Assembly (NCBI RefSeq): GCF_003369915.1
Contig: NC_046673.1
Location: 19,955,718-20,019,717, forward strand
Direction of reading: 5' to 3'
Source of the DNA: Drosophila miranda
Taxonomy: Eukaryota; Arthropoda; Insecta; Diptera; Drosophilidae
Length of the DNA: 64,000 nucleotides
Below the pieces are notes generated by a model. That model made no database searches, was not told the DNA's origin, and saw only the letters and a list, made by a program, of their open reading frames with translations. Below, piece by piece: positions 36,001 to 46,181 of this stretch. Both the position numbers and the translations under genes were made by a program. The stretch's first letter is position 1; every line of letters starts with the position of its first letter.

Positions 36001-36731
36001 TAAACAAAGCCCACATACAGAAATGGGGGGGGGGGGGGGGGGGGGCTCGAGACGATGCCAGTGCTAATCATAATAATGTAAGCTTAAGTTTTCGCCTTAG
36101 GCTATCACTAATATTAAATTTACAATCCCAAAATGGATATCCTAGAGCTTAGGGAATACCCGCCCCTGTATGTGTCATGACCTGCTCTAGGGTAAAGCTG
36201 TCCAACGGGGAATCGCTGCACTGCACTGCACTCTCCACCATTCTCATACTCAGTCCAACCATCAATCAATCAATCACCTTGCATGTCTCCAGCAGACTGT
36301 AGAGATCCTCCACCTCGTCATCGTCGGTGGGCACGTACTGTTTGCCCGTCTGTGTGCTCTTGCCCTTGGTCTCGCGGCGATACAGGGGCAGTCCCATGGC
36401 ATTGGCCAGTATCTCGATGCCCATGTGGCCCACTGTCTGGTACATGAAGCTGTCCAGCTCATCTGGGAGAGGGAGAAGGAGAGTAGATAGTGGGAGCAGT
36501 GGTATCAGTTAATAATCAGTTGCGGGCTTGTTCCATGGTAAATGATTGCACAAATACTCGTTTGGCGTAAACAGATTTAAATGATGGTCTGGGTGGGGGG
36601 TGGGTCTGGGTCTCACCTCTGTCCTTGGGATGGAGATTGGCCAGGGCGACGATTTCATGGCCCTCGGCAACGCATTGCATCATGTTGTAGCAGCTATCCT
36701 TGCCGCCACTGACCATGGCCACGACCCGCAT
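32836..36731 (-). CDS. Dph6: Diphthine-ammonia ligase (DPH6/ATPBD4) with RidA-like domains
   Basis: Six exons on the minus strand: 36617-36731, 36278-36462, 35488-35667, 34445-35414, 33496-34314 and 32836-33428 (2862 bases, 953 residues; all phases agree). The N-terminus has the PP-loop ATP motif SGGKDS (residues 8-13). The family signature GEGGEYETFTLDCP lies near residues 197-210. A Ser/Ala/Gly-rich insert of about 250 residues follows, then two YjgF/RidA-like regions: one around WMWLAGIQG...LCYITLYVRS and a second starting GPYSQS...GEITYISGQIAL. A polyglutamine run (33038-33084) lies in the last exon. DPH6 amidates diphthine to diphthamide on elongation factor 2, the last step of the pathway. 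Yeast DPH6 also has C-terminal RidA-like domains, whereas the human protein lacks them. I believe the D. melanogaster orthologue is CG1578. Confidence 0.9.
33038..33084 (-). repeat. CAG/CAA tract encoding polyglutamine in Dph6
   Basis: Interrupted CTG/TTG on the plus strand encodes 15 consecutive Gln in the last exon, in a loop between the second RidA-like region and the C-terminus. CAA interruptions should reduce slippage. Confidence 0.8.
36025..36045 (+). repeat. Homopolymer G run (21 bases) in a Dph6 intron
   Basis: Twenty-one consecutive G residues lie in the intron 35668-36277. Such a run is rare in fly DNA; it could form a G-quadruplex on the nontemplate strand and is prone to length error in sequencing. 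Confidence 0.9.
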
Positions 36732-38272
36732 CTTGGTGGAATTTGCTCGCTTTCCTTTGTGTGTGTGTGGGTGCCCTGATATTTAGCTCTTTGGAAGAAG
36801 CTCCTTCCTTCTGTTCTTCTGTCTATTTGGGAGTCTCTCTCTCTCTCTCTCTCTCTTTCTATATTTCTATCTGCCTTTATGTAGATCTGTCTATTCCCTT
36901 GCTCTGTCTTTCGGTGTCAGTCTCTCCTCACTGTCCCGCCTGTTCTCTCCTTCTTTTATAGTAGTCGCTACTTCTATTCACTATTCACTATCTCTCTGGC
37001 TGTGCAAGGTGTGGGAGTCTCTTCTCTCTCTCTCTCTCTCTGTGAGTAAGCGAGTGTGTTTACTCTCCTTTTATTTTTGGCTTAGTTTGTGCTGCTTGTT
37101 AGTTTTGAAGTGCGTGCTCATTTGGTCTAATTGTTGACTAGACTTATTGGCTAAAAGAGAACGTATCTGTATCTGTATCTGAATCTATATCTGTATCTGT
37201 GGCTGTACTTGTGGGTGCTGCTGCTTCTGTTTCGTGTGGTGCGGCGATGTCTCTTGCGGGGTGTGCTGATGTGGTACGGTGTGTGTCGGGTGTCGTGGCT
37301 ACAATATTATTAACACAGTGCGGCGGCTGTTCTGCCTCTGGGATCCCACTTTGTGGCGCTGGGCGGCTGGGCTCTTGTCAACTGTAATAGAGAGAGAGAG
37401 AGAGAGCGAGAGCGAATGATGGGTTAATTATTGTGAGCTGAGCGGAGGATCACTGTAAGGATCACCCTTTGCAGATCCGATCCGAAGAGAATATTCTGCA
37501 ACTGTAACCAAAAGATAAACAGATCAACCCTGTGGCTGTTACGGAAAGAGAGAGAGAGAGAGAGAGAGCAATCGAATATCTGTGCATTAGCAACTGGGAA
37601 ACGAATCAGAGAGAGATCTAATGAGGATCAAAGAGAGTGAACGAATTCCTGTCAAGTTTATGGACAACTGTAGAGTTGTAGAGATTCTCTCTATCAGTGC
37701 ATTTCCAACTGTCACCCATAGTGCATCTTTAACTGTAGGAGGTGAATCCATATGGGGGAAAAAGCTTGTTGCTGCCGCAGAGGAAATTCAATTATGCGCA
37801 AAGTGCATCCTCATACAACCACGCCACAAAAACACAAGCATATGGAGAAACGTGGTGGACACCTGGGCACGCAGGAAACATTGGCCCCTGATTGCATTAA
37901 AATCCCCAAAGGAAGCCGACCAGGCCACCACCACAGACCGACAAGGATTCTGAATTGTTCTCTCCTTATGCTCTCCACCCACTCCTATTACTAGCTGCAA
38001 TTTCCTATTGTCACTTCTCAACAATCTGTCCTCTCGCCCACTTCTTTTCTTATTGGTTTTGGCTTTTTCATGGGAGGGGATGCAGGATGCATTCTGCAAG
38101 GAAGAGTTTACAAGAGATTCGATTCTAATTGGAATACTCGACCAACCAAAATGATTGAACGAAGGTCACACACACACACACTGTATATGCTGTGTGGCTG
38201 GTTTTAGAGCGGTTAGAGTCCCTCACTTCGGCTTCGGCTGAGTCGGCATGAAGCTTTCCTGTAGTCACACAA

Positions 38273-38305
<33 letters not shown>

Positions 38306-39039
38306 ACTGTATATGCTCACACACGGACATCTATTTATTTATTTTGTTTGCATTCTTTTTATTTTGTTTAAAGACATATTGAGACGTTTGTTTGTTGTTT
38401 AGCTTTTTGCTCTAGCATAAATGAACATTTATAAATAAATTGAATTAGTTTCGCCGGTGTGGGTGGGTGGAGGTAGAGAAAGAACACACAAAAAAAATAC
38501 ACAGAAGCGCGTGCGTTTTCAACAACAAAAACAAAAGCAATAGAAACAAAATGAAAGTATAGAAAGAAAAGAAGGACCGCAAAAAACGGACGATAGCACA
38601 CATACACACACACTGTCACACAGCTATATTGCACATACGTAGAAAAATATATTTATGTATCAAAGATTTGACCCAAATATGCAAAAGAAATGTTCTTTTG
38701 CTATAATTTTGGACATTTTTTTTGTTCTGTTAGTTTTTTGTTGCCGATGGCTGAAAACACTCACTGAATACCAAAACACATACACCGACTTCTTTGCAAA
38801 TAAATTCTTGACAACAACCACAAAAACAACAACAAAAAATGTGGATTTCGAAGGGGATGCTTCCGTTTCAATCCATCGAGAAACCTAAAGCTTAGAACGT
38901 AATTCGAAACTAACCCGTTGTTGGGGGGAAAAGCAAAGCTGCTCCGTCTGCTGCTACGCAGCTGAAAAGTTGTGCCACAGACTACGAGAAATTTAGGTGG
39001 GAAACAAAAATTATTTTGCCGCTTATTAAAGCTGGAGAA

Positions 39040-39096
39040 CAGTGTGACCGCGCACTTACGGTCACTAAATATACGGTCTTACCCTCAGAAATATAC
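39040..39096 (-). promoter_or_regulatory. Promoter-like module (motif 6 + motif 1), inverted copy
   Basis: On the minus strand this reads ggtatatttctgagggtaag, then cgtatattt, then ggtcacactg. GGTATATTT fits Ohler motif 6 and GGTCACACTG fits motif 1, a common pairing in fly housekeeping promoters. The first 17 bases are identical to part of the BCAS3 promoter on the other strand at 40232-40248. Whether it starts transcription (toward Dph6) is unknown. Confidence 0.45.
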
Positions 39097-39230
39097 CGAA
39101 ATAAACGACGAGTTTTTGGCATTCAACTTGCATCATATTTCTGGGTTTTGGTATTTTTGGTTGGATATTACTAGCTAGCTAAGAAACTCAGCGCTGAACT
39201 CAATTTTCAACAGCACTAGCAATTTTTAAA

Positions 39231-39310
39231 TACTCCTTTTGATTGGATTTGATTGTAAAATAAGTTTAAGCAACTTCCACTAAACTAATGTCCTTACATG
39301 GTAACTACAC
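39231..39310 (+). repeat. Dispersed AT-rich repeat segment (pair with 2818-2930)
   Basis: The segment shares actccttttg-ttggat, tataaaataagg-type and catggtaactacac stretches, in the same order, with 2818-2930. It lies a few hundred bases from an inverted-repeat element, as its partner does. Probably old transposon-derived sequence. Confidence 0.5.
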
Positions 39311-39646
39311 GCTAACTACACATTCGCTATACATTAACTACATTTTTATGTTATTCCCAAAAGCGACACCTGAAGGGGAAATGTGTACGTACGTTTCAAA
39401 AATGTTCAATGCAAGTCCCATGGCAGCGCCAGTGTGAAAAACCTCCGTTATCCACTTTCTTAGATTATTTTTCCGACATTTTTGAAACAATTTAGATTTG
39501 TATGGCAAACGATCAGGAATTCGATGCTGATGATCACGAATTAATATTCAATGTGGGATCGGACATGGCTCTTCATTGGTGCATTGATTGCATTTAAATT
39601 CCAACCGTTCTTTCAAATCCATCCGCTGGGAAATTGTTGTAAAAAA

Positions 39647-39834
39647 GGGGTATGGACAACGGGAAAACGGCCCAAAAAATGCAACGCATGCGAAGTAAAG
39701 TCCACCCCTTTCCGAATATACCTTGAGACGAAATTGGCTTTTTGTCTTCAAGGTATATTGTCCTCACACGCAAGTTGAGGTTCGTACGAACCTTGCGATT
39801 TGCCATGTCTGTTTTTGCCTGTCGTCCATACCCC
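39647..39834 (+). repeat. Inverted-repeat (MITE-like) element, copy 4, both ends intact
   Basis: A 188-base element bounded by ggggtatggacaacgggaaa and its near inverted complement ending gtcgtccatacccc. Inside are gcaaagt/aaagtccacccc, two facing 'aaggtatattg'-type motifs (accttgagacg... and caaggtatattg) and the inner palindrome gaggttcgtacgaaccttgc. No ORF; it would need a transposase supplied elsewhere. Clear target-site duplications were not seen. Confidence 0.8.
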
Positions 39835-40194
39835 ATTCTATGGCCATTCAGAATTACGACTCATTTTTTCGTTGCAGAGATCGCAGCATACTCCGCGGAT
39901 TTATTTAATTCAGTGCGAAGCAGTGTGACCGTATACAAAGAATTACACCCTTGCAGTGAAGTACTAAAACCGAATTATGTCTTCATATACCAGCAACATT
40001 GTATTTTGTTTAAGCCTTGTTTTAGCCAAAATACAATAAAAGCAACGACTAAAAACTAGCCAATCTTGAAGAAAATTTATTCATCAACGGCCTAAAGTTA
40101 TGTGGGCAGGGCTAAATGTTCTATACAGCTGAGAATATTCCACGGAAGATCAAAAACGAGAAATATGTATGATGGATCTTGAATTCGTCAGTAT

Positions 40195-40272
40195 ATTTAC
40201 GGTATATTTTTTAAATGAGACGGTATGTTTTGGTATATTTCTGAGGGTCGGACGGTATATTTTATCGATAAG
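40195..40272 (+). promoter_or_regulatory. BCAS3/rudhira promoter: four motif-6-like sites plus DRE
   Basis: GGTATATTT or close variants occur at 40201, 40222, 40232 and 40254, followed by a perfect DRE TATCGATA at 40263-40270. Upstream at 39921-39930 lies GGTCACACTG on the minus strand (motif 1). There is no TATA box. The sequence immediately downstream is A-rich and CAG/CAA-rich, typical of a fly 5' UTR, so the TSS is likely within about 100 bases. Confidence 0.6.
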
Positions 40273-40999
40273 CAGAGCAGCGACAGCGACAGAGCAGCGA
40301 CCAAAAAAAATAACATAAATTGTGTAAAGTGCAAGAGGTTATACGTTATACAAAAGAACTATAAGACGAAAATCCGTGGAAGAGTAGAAAGGCTGGTCGA
40401 ATATATGAACATATATATTTGCATAAGTAAAAGTAAATTTTTTTGTTTTTGTTTGGAGGATTTTTTATTGTGTTGTTGGTGCAGCAGCAGCGCAACGCAG
40501 AAGTGAAATCGATAAATAACGGCATAACGAAGAACGTAAACAAGGCAAAGCAACAGAATAACCCCGCAAACAAAACGCAACAACAAAACGTATAGATTTA
40601 ATGTCGCAGTTAATTTGTGTGTTAGAAAGAAACAGCAATAGCAAAAGCCACAGCAACAGAAACAACAACAACAGCAGCAGCAGCTGAGGCAGCAACAACA
40701 AAAAATCATAAACGAAAAACGTACGACGCAACCGACTGCGTGTGTGTGTGTGTGTGTGCAAGAGCAGGATAGCCAGAAAGCCATAGTGCGAGGCTACGTG
40801 TGTGTGCAAGCGAGCGAGCAATAGGGCTCTACGTCGACGGCGGCGGTGGCAGCGACAGCGACAGCGACGACAACAACAATTTTGACACAATTTTAAAAAA
40901 AAACTTCAAGCGCTTTGCAGTTGAAAGTTTGTTTCTAAGCCCGACTTTTGTCTGCTCTTAAGAACAGAAAAAGAGCACATTTGTGTGTGTTTCCCTCCC

Positions 41000-41037
<38 letters not shown>

Positions 41038-41476
41038 CAAACCGACCATTTTACGGTGGGCGTGTCGTTAGTGACGCAGGCACTCTCCACTCTGCAGCAC
41101 CCAAAAAAAAAACTCAAGACGCAGTTTTGGATTGTTGCTGCCGCTGCCGCCTGCAACAACGGATGATAACAAACCCAACAAGACCAACAAAGAGCCACCA
41201 TCATCTACTCTCTCGATGATCGCACCCCCTCCAACGAACATCAACTAATAAGATCAAGGAAAACAACAACAGCGGAAAGGGAGGCAGAAGAAGCAGCAGC
41301 TGAAAACATATGATTTTTGTTTGTGTTGTTGTTTTTGCGCGCGCTCTGCTGTTGCTGTTGCGGGGAACAATTGGAAAGGGAACGCGCGAATAGAAAGAGG
41401 GGAAAAAGAGTGAACGGTGCCAAGTGCCTGGCTGCTGATTCAGACCAACGGACCACCACAAGGCAAGAAGAGTGGG
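40273..41476 (+). other. rudhira: Putative noncoding first exon of the BCAS3 gene
   Basis: The leader is A/C-rich, with (TG)n near 40741-40757 and a (CA)n tract at 41000-41034, and ends at a good donor (gtggg|gtaagt, 41476/41477). It has several short upstream ATGs but no long ORF. Its left end is approximate. Confidence 0.5.
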
Positions 41477-44400
41477 GTAAGTGTGCGCGCGTGTGTGTGT
41501 GCTCTTCTTTTTTTTTGTTTGAGGCGCAAAAAGAATAAAGATAGAAGGAGCAAACTCAATATACGTATGCGTGTAATGGTAAAAAATACATAATAATATG
41601 TGGATATAAAAGCAGAGAAAACAATTTTATGCAATTGTTTTTTGAAATCATTTAACAAACACACACAACAGTAAATTGTGCAAACAAAGAGAGAATGGCT
41701 AAATAGAAAACAACATAGTGAGCGACGTTAAAGAGAGAGTATGAGTTATTTTGCAAAATATTTAAATGTCAAAAGTAGTGGAATTTTTGTTTGTATTTAA
41801 ATGAAAACAAAAACAAAAAATGGAAATATCAAAACACAAACAATAAGGGAAAAAAACTCCTCTCTCTTTCTCTCTCTCTCATTTTGTTTTCCTCTCACAT
41901 ACATACATCTAAGCGCTTGTGAGTGAGAGAAGAAGTGGGGAATATTGGTGCGCATTAGACAGACAACAAGGCAGTGTGAAACGAATGGAAAATAAATGAA
42001 ACAAACTGATAGTGAAACACATTTTGGCACTGTCGGTATGATAACTCAAGCCAAAGTTAAAAACCGTTCAGTTTTCGAAAATCTAGTCTTAACTGGTTGT
42101 AGGGCACTACTTTCAAATTAACGAGAAGTTCCACAAACACTACAAATCAAGTGTAAATTTCGCAGAACCAACTGATAGTGGAACACATGTTGGCCCACAG
42201 TGGTGTTTGTGGGTGTTTGGGTATAAGTAAGTTTTCCAATGTTTAGTTCGCACTGGGTGCTCGGTTTCTACAGCTTTTGTCCCACAGTACGACGCTGAGC
42301 TTTTGAGAGAGAAGCTAGGTGGATTTGTTTTGGGTGGGGGAGAGTGGAGCAAACAACATTTCGTTGCAGCTGAGTGAATGGCATTGCGCTTGTGTGTGCA
42401 TCTGCCTGTGTGCGTTAAGGTTTTTGTTTTCGTTCTTGCTCTCTCTCTCTCTCTCCTACCTCTGATTTCTATACTTATTTTGATAATTTCTGCTTCTGCT
42501 CCCTTCCCGCTGCCGCCGAAACTTCGCTTCTTTGTTTCCAAAATACTTATTCAAAGCAACAGCAAAAACAAGTGCATTCGGTTGACACTAAATATTGTTT
42601 TATTTCGTTTAATTTTTACAAATTAAAGCGGACGTCAACGTTTCCATTAAAAGTGACATTTCTCTCTCAATTGCCTTGCTGCCTTCGTCTTCCCCTCTCA
42701 CCAAATTAAAGATGAGAGCAGCCATACCTAACGGTAATGTTTGCCAAAAACAAAAATGTTCAAAAGTTAAACGGACGGTTTTAATGTTTGGGTGGCTGGC
42801 ATTGATGTTGCAATTCCTCTCCAACCTCTCCCGCCCTGCTCTTCCAATTCTACCAACGGACTAAAACATTTCAGTGTTTCTCGTAAATAGGGTTTTATAT
42901 GTATACATATAATACTTATACAAATGGGTTCTTTGTTCCGTTGCTTTTAGCATACACTCTTATCTCTGTAAAAATTGAATGATGTTACCCCTCTACTATT
43001 TCTGACGCTGTTCCCCCAATATTATTCCTGATAATGCCCTAGAATATTTCACCACAATCTGTGACATCGATCAGCTGTGTATGGGTTGATGAACTTTTAT
43101 AGATTGATACACTGATGATACGGCATAGGCTAACGGAACTTGATCCTCTCCTCCCTCTAAAAAAAAAACCAAGTTTTCTATAACCTTAGATCCTTAAGGA
43201 TCATTATGGGTACCAAGTTTTGATCCAAATCGGATCACTAAATAATAAATATATATACTTACATACTTACATACTGTCTGTGTGTTTGTATTTATAGGAA
43301 CACCTGTTCGCAGAATTTAAGTGAGTGTGTGTGTACTTTTGTGGTTTTCTTTGTCCACGCAAAAAAAGAAAAAAATCGTTTTTCGCTGAGATTTTGTCAA
43401 GTGGCTTTTGGCAATGGACGATATAAACAATGGCCCCAACAATCACACACACCGACACACACAAACACACACACATTTCTGCATTGGTTGCAATCTCTCG
43501 TTCTCCCTTGCATGAAAATGCGGATTGCGTGCACAAAATTAACCCTTTGGCTCTTGCAATGCATTTGAACCTACAATATGTGCATATGTACACATACATA
43601 TACAATATGCTGGATGTGGATGTCGAATGTCAAGGATTGGATATCGAAACTTGAAATTATTTTGCAGCACACACACACGCGCACACACTGGTGTCTTTAT
43701 GCCTCTCTCTTTGGTTGGCTCTCCTTGTGTATAGGTGACGGACTAATGCTAAACAAAGGCAAATGCGTTACTGACGAGAGCCCTGGCCGTGGTGCATGGG
43801 ATGAGAGCGGGGGAGAGCGAGCCCCTCTGACTGACCCGTTCAGCCGTTGACTCTTTCACTCTCTTAGCTTAGCGGGTGTGAACAGCTGTAGGTGTGTATT
43901 TGTGACATTGCTCGTAACATGCTTGCTGTTGTTGCTGCGCGTGTGCCAAGCCAATTGAGGAATGCAGCGTTTTGCAAACTGCGCCTCTGTCGTACCCCAT
44001 TCTCCCCCAACCCACCCACCGCTGGGCCCAGGCTCTGTCCTCTACTCTGCAGAGAATCTTTTTGAGACCGTTTTCGGCTTAACTCTTAACCAAATAAAAC
44101 GCCACAAAAATATCAAGAATATGATGATAATGATGAAGAGGAGGTTGCGATTGCCTCTACATACATATGTATGTATATGTTATGTACCTTTTGAATTTCG
44201 CAATTCTTGTAAGCACAAGCGTAATGCACTTAATCATTCAATGGCTTCAATTTTACAAACACGACTTCGTGTCTTATCGTTTGCCAATTCAAATATGTAC
44301 GAGTATTAAGGGGCACCATTTTACCCCAAGTAATTACCTCATCTCTATCTTTATAGTGGCTATATAAACACTCGTGTGTATGTACATACATATGTATGTA

Positions 44401-45826
44401 CAAGGGGACATCTGGTATAGTGGCATTAATTAAATGAAAGCTTTGAATAATTATTGCTAGTGATCGCTCTGAACCCCAGGGCTTGCCCTGAAAGGGTTAA
44501 CTGTTTGCCTTTACTCTTTATTCCTGGCGGACAGCTGTTGCTCTCTTTATTCTTTTCGTTTTCGTTTCCTTTGCTGTTGCTTTTAAAGCAGCTTAGCCGC
44601 AGTGCCATTTAGTCCTGTTTATTACGGGAGAGAAATCCAACAGTGGCTGCTGTTTTTAACGGTAACCAACGCAAAAAGGAAATAATAATTGCTTATCGCT
44701 GGCTTCTCTTTGTGTGTTTGTTCGTTTGGTTATTTGCCTATGCATTGGGTCTTAAAGCTAAAATTTAAGCTGGAATTAAAGCTTCCAAGCTTCAACTGAA
44801 ACTATACAAAAAATAAAAACTAGACTGGAACTGGAATTGAGACCGAGACTTGGGATGACTTGACGCTGATTTTTGTTGCAATTTGTTGTTGTGTTTCATT
44901 TTTGCGTTGTTTGATTTGTCGAATTTGTTGTTTGTAAAGGTTCATGTATGCATATCTATATACTATGTAAATACATGTGTATGTATATGTACATATATAT
45001 TTGTTTTATTGCACTTAATTTACGCCCCAATGGAATTGAAATTGACAAGAGTGTGTTGAAAAAGGGGTGGGCTGTGGAGCGGAGAGAGGGAGGAGAGTAT
45101 GCAAACAAACAAAAAGACATACGTAATGCGCTAATAAAGTGGTAAAAGGTAAGAACAGAATTGCCAACACTAAGGGGCTCTCAGGGCAGAGCAGAAACAC
45201 TGCAAGAGAGAGAGAGAAAGAGAGGCAGGCCTGCTGGGCTGGGCAAGGAATGTGCGGGAGGCGGGAGGTGGGAGGTGCTGGAGGAGGTTGGGGGCTGGCG
45301 ACTGTGCAAAGATTAAAAGCAATTTGATTGAGACAAAGGGAAAAACGGAACAAAACGGAAAGGCCAAAAAAACTATGAAATATGCATATATGCACATACA
45401 TATGCAGTACAAAGAGAGCTAGAGAGCGAGAGCCAGAGTGTGTGTGTGTGAGGGAGCGATAGATCTCTTATTTTGGGGCTACCCTATTCAAAAGGCATTA
45501 TGATTTTTACCAAATGTTTGGCAGGATATGCCAAAAAAATAAAAGTATTGCCAATAAGAGTTCACCTGGGCTTCGCTTAGAAATAGGCGAAAAATACTTG
45601 GATTTTGAACGAGGGTTTGAAAGGGGGAAACCTCTTGGCAGAGGTTTAATGTTTATATACATATGTATATATATGTACATCGATGCAGGCAGATCGGAAT
45701 GAGAGATGCATTCTTCAAGGGTATCAATCGCTTCGGCATACGATGTTGCTTACTTTGTCTTACTTTTGTCTCTTTCTTGTTTTATTTAATGTTTTTGTTT
45801 TTTTTTTCTTATATTTTTGCTTGCAG
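41477..45826 (+). other. rudhira: First intron of the BCAS3 gene
   Basis: A 4.35 kb intron between the donor at 41477 and the acceptor ttgcttgcag (45826). Contents are CA, TG and TA microsatellites, (GA)n at about 45204-45222 and 45421-45445, and no coding exon that could be supported. Confidence 0.55.
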
Positions 45827-46181
45827 TTGACGACAACAGTGCCAGAAGCAAAAGCAAAAGCAGCGCCGTGGGAATAGAGAAGCAATTGAGAGAGGCAGCA
45901 GCGCAGAGGCAGAGACAGCGCAGCGCCCATTCCCATTCCAGATTGAACAGACAGGCTGTCTCTGCTAGGGGCTTCGACGCCGACGAGTAACAAGCGTAGC
46001 AGCCAGTAGCAATAGCAGCAGTAGGTGGTTCCAACAGCTGACTCTGCTGCCAGTGTGCCACCCGCCACCCGCCACCGGCCACCCGACAACCGCAGCTGTG
46101 GAGAGCAGCGCCCGTAGAGGAGAGCCAGACAAAGAGTAACAATCTATACGACCCGATAACCACAAAAATCCCATCCACATC

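Larger units (their letters stand above)
36732..39646. other. Spacer upstream of Dph6, GA- and CA-rich
   Basis: No convincing gene. It contains (CT)n at about 36835-36854 and 37023-37040, (GA)n at about 37388-37405 and 37549-37568, a tatctg hexamer array (37164-37200), (CA)n at 38166-38180, an A run of about 31 bases at 38273-38304, and a repeat-derived segment at 39231-39310. Upstream sequences of Dph6 must lie at the left end. Confidence 0.5.

Noticed and set aside
37621-37953. 110-codon plus-strand frame upstream of Dph6
   Set aside because: No start context, splice partner or domain; composition like surrounding noncoding DNA.
38266-38304. Long A run as a possible retroposed poly(A) tail
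   Set aside because: No retrocopied gene or LINE end lies next to it and no target-site duplication was seen.
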